This document shows, one piece after another, positions 4,612-6,043 of a stretch of 6,043 nucleotides of DNA. The notes under the pieces are model-generated. The model saw only the letters and a list, made by a program, of their open reading frames with translations. It did not search any database and was not told the origin of the DNA. The translations under genes and the position numbers were made by a program. This DNA is from Acidobacteriota bacterium (GTDB lineage Bacteria; Acidobacteriota; Vicinamibacteria; Vicinamibacterales; Vicinamibacteraceae). The stretch covers positions 1 through 6,043 of the forward strand of contig JAEZCY010000276.1 of NCBI GenBank assembly GCA_023429845.1. The letters run 5' to 3'. Numbering within the stretch: the stretch's first letter is position 1; each line of letters begins with the position of its first letter.

Positions 4612-6043
4612 ATGAATCGCACGACGTCTGCTGTCCGGATGGCCGCGCTGCTGCCTGCCATCCTCCTCTCGCTCTTCGCCACGTCCAGTCATGCTCTTCG
4701 TCAGCCCCCTTCGGGCGCCGCGCTGCAGGTGCGCGTGCCGGAGGGGTTCACGATCGAGCGCATCGCCGGGCCCGAACTGCTGTCGTACCCGATGTTCGGG
4801 GCGCAGGACGAACGCGGCCGGCTGTTCGTGTTCGAGTCCACCGAACCGAACACGATGACCACCGAGGAGATGCTCGCGGCCCCGTCGTACCACATCCGCA
4901 TGCTCGAGGACGTGGATGGCGACGGCCGGTACGATCGCAGCGTCATCTACGCCGACCGACTGCCGTTCCCCAAGGGCGGCGCCTTCGTGGATGGCAGTCT
5001 GTTCGTCTCAGCCGCGCCCGATCTGCTCCGCCTGAAGGACACCGACGGGGACGACGTCGCCGACGAGCGCGAGACGGTGCTCACCGGGTGGACGCTCAAT
5101 GTCAACGGCGCCGCCCTCGGCGGGCCGTTCCTCGGGCCCGACGGCTGGCTCTATCTGACCGATGCGCGGCGCGGCTTCCGCATCACCCGCAAGGAGGGCG
5201 ACACGCTCGAAGGCAGGGGCGCGCGGATCTGGCGCGTTCGGCCGGACGGCTCCGGTCTCGAGTGGATCGCCGGCGGCGGTTTCGACAACGCGACCGAGAT
5301 CGTCTTCATGCCCTCCGGCGACCCGATCGGCACGATGACGTACTTCGTGGAACCGCGCGACGGCCAGCGCGACGCGCTGATGCACTGGGTCGAGGGCGGT
5401 GTGTACCCGAAGCCGCACGAGGTCATCGCCGCCGACCGACTCCCGCTGACCGGAGACCTCCTGCCGCCGATGACGACGCTCGCGCGGGTGGCGCCGTCCG
5501 GTCTCGAGCGGTATCGCGGCACGGCGCTCGGCGACGGCTTCGACGGCAACCTGTTCAGCGCGCAGTTCAATACCGGTCGGGTGATGCGGCACATCGTCGT
5601 GCCTCACGGTGCGACCTACCGGACCGATGACCTCCCGTTCGTGACATCGGCGAGCGCCGACTCACACCCGACCGACGTCCTGCAGGACGCGGACGGCAGC
5701 CTCATCGTCATCGAGACAGGCGGCTGGTTCATCAAGGGGTGTCCGTTGTCGCGCGTGGCCAAGCCCGACGTCGCCGGCGGTATCTACCGCGTCCGGCGGA
5801 CCGGTGCGCCCGCGGTGGCGGACCCGCGCGGGCTGCAGATCCCGCGGGCCTCGCTCACGCCCGCACGACTCGGGGGGCTGCTCGCCGATCCGCGGCCCGT
5901 CGTGCGCGACCGCGCCATCGAGGCGCTCGTGCGGAGCGGCGACGCAGCGGTGCCGGTGCTTGCAGACGCGCGACGCACGGCGTCGGAGGCGGGGACGCGC
6001 GCCGCGGTCGTCTTCGCGCTCCATCGGATCGACACGCCAGCGG
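4612..6043 (+). CDS. Exported PVC-type 'membrane-bound dehydrogenase' propeller protein with HEAT-like repeats, 3' end cut off by the window
   Basis: There are 477 codons with no stop; the gene runs off the right edge. A Sec signal peptide is clear: basic NRTTSAVR, a hydrophobic run at about 10-24, and likely cleavage after A28 (SSHA). The mature part begins with VPEGFTIERIAGPELLSYP (42-60), followed by a beta-propeller of the glucose/sorbosone dehydrogenase-like family seen in Planctomycetes, Verrucomicrobia and Acidobacteria. Supporting stretches are DERGRLFVFES (66-76), GPDGWLYLTD (175-184), FDNATEIVFMPSGD (224-237), FDGNLFSAQFNTGRV (310-324), HPTDVLQDADGSLIVIETGG (352-371) and the hallmark GCPLSRVAKPDVAGGIYRVRR (376-396). 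Two Asp-rich loops, DVDGDGRYD (100-108) and DTDGDDVAD (143-151), resemble calcium-binding loops. From about 424 HEAT-like helices start (DPRPVVRDRAIEALV). Many relatives end in a CxxCH cytochrome c domain, which would lie outside the window. Substrate and true enzymatic activity are unknown. The first in-frame ATG after TAG 4558 was chosen; it lacks a close Shine-Dalgarno. Confidence 0.88.
   Translation, partial: MNRTTSAVRMAALLPAILLSLFATSSHALRQPPSGAALQVRVPEGFTIERIAGPELLSYPMFGAQDERGRLFVFESTEPNTMTTEEMLAAPSYHIRMLEDVDGDGRYDRSVIYADRLPFPKGGAFVDGSLFVSAAPDLLRLKDTDGDDVADERETVLTGWTLNVNGAALGGPFLGPDGWLYLTDARRGFRITRKEGDTLEGRGARIWRVRPDGSGLEWIAGGGFDNATEIVFMPSGDPIGTMTYFVEPRDGQRDALMHWVEGGVYPKPHEVIAADRLPLTGDLLPPMTTLARVAPSGLERYRGTALGDGFDGNLFSAQFNTGRVMRHIVVPHGATYRTDDLPFVTSASADSHPTDVLQDADGSLIVIETGGWFIKGCPLSRVAKPDVAGGIYRVRRTGAPAVADPRGLQIPRASLTPARLGGLLADPRPVVRDRAIEALVRSGDAAVPVLADARRTASEAGTRAAVVFALHRIDTPA

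Noticed and set aside
4546..4893. Upstream extension of the histidine kinase to an ATG at 4893
   Set aside because: The extra 116 residues are Arg/Gly-rich, precede the natural N-terminal membrane segment and overlap the signal-peptide region of the divergent gene.
5008..5607. Minus-strand and alternative-frame open frames within the propeller gene (also 5088-5630 and 5662-6035)
   Set aside because: The plus-strand frame from 4612 is open to the edge with family motifs throughout; the others are its shadows.
80..6043. Defence, secretion, phage or biosynthetic gene cluster
   Set aside because: All five genes belong to recognised metabolic, stress, signalling or exported-protein families; there is no gene of unknown family, mobile-element hallmark or repeat-spacer structure.

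Overview
This is a high-GC bacterial window carrying five protein-coding genes, four complete and one cut by the right edge. I estimate GC at around two thirds by eye. The gene content suggests a free-living aerobic bacterium, most plausibly a soil Acidobacteriota of the Vicinamibacteria type. The reasons are a eukaryote-like inositol oxygenase, a PVC-type 'membrane-bound dehydrogenase' propeller protein with HEAT-like repeats, and short period-7 tandem repeats between genes. That taxonomic placement is an inference; no rRNA or other phylogenetic marker is present. I see no tRNA, rRNA, CRISPR array, insertion sequence, phage or plasmid gene.

Layout. Positions 1-79 hold an AT-rich period-7 repeat and nothing coding. 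The inositol oxygenase gene (883 to 80, minus strand) is divergent from nadA (943-2073, plus), with 59 bp between the starts. After 92 bp that include a GC-rich tandem heptamer array with hairpin potential comes a manganese-type superoxide dismutase (2166-2768, plus). It converges with a CHASE-domain sensor histidine kinase (4545 to 2758, minus), and the two coding ends overlap by 11 bp. A strong 13-bp stem just past the SOD stop lies inside the kinase's last codons and is the likely SOD terminator. The kinase is divergent, across 66 bp, from a secreted propeller protein (4612 to the right edge) that continues beyond the window.

How the genes relate. Three neighbouring genes concern iron and oxygen: MIOX is a diiron enzyme that consumes O2; NadA carries an oxygen-labile [4Fe-4S] cluster known to be damaged by superoxide and oxygen; SodA removes superoxide. 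The nadA-sodA adjacency is therefore biochemically sensible, although a shared transcript is not shown. The histidine kinase has no response regulator in the window and its ligand cannot be read from sequence. The propeller protein looks like an exported oxidoreductase-type protein, and its possible cytochrome-type C-terminus is out of view.

I did not find a convincing undescribed multi-gene system. The points most worth a second look are the bacterial MIOX, the period-7 intergenic arrays, the convergent-overlap hairpin, and the orphan CHASE kinase paired divergently with the propeller gene.
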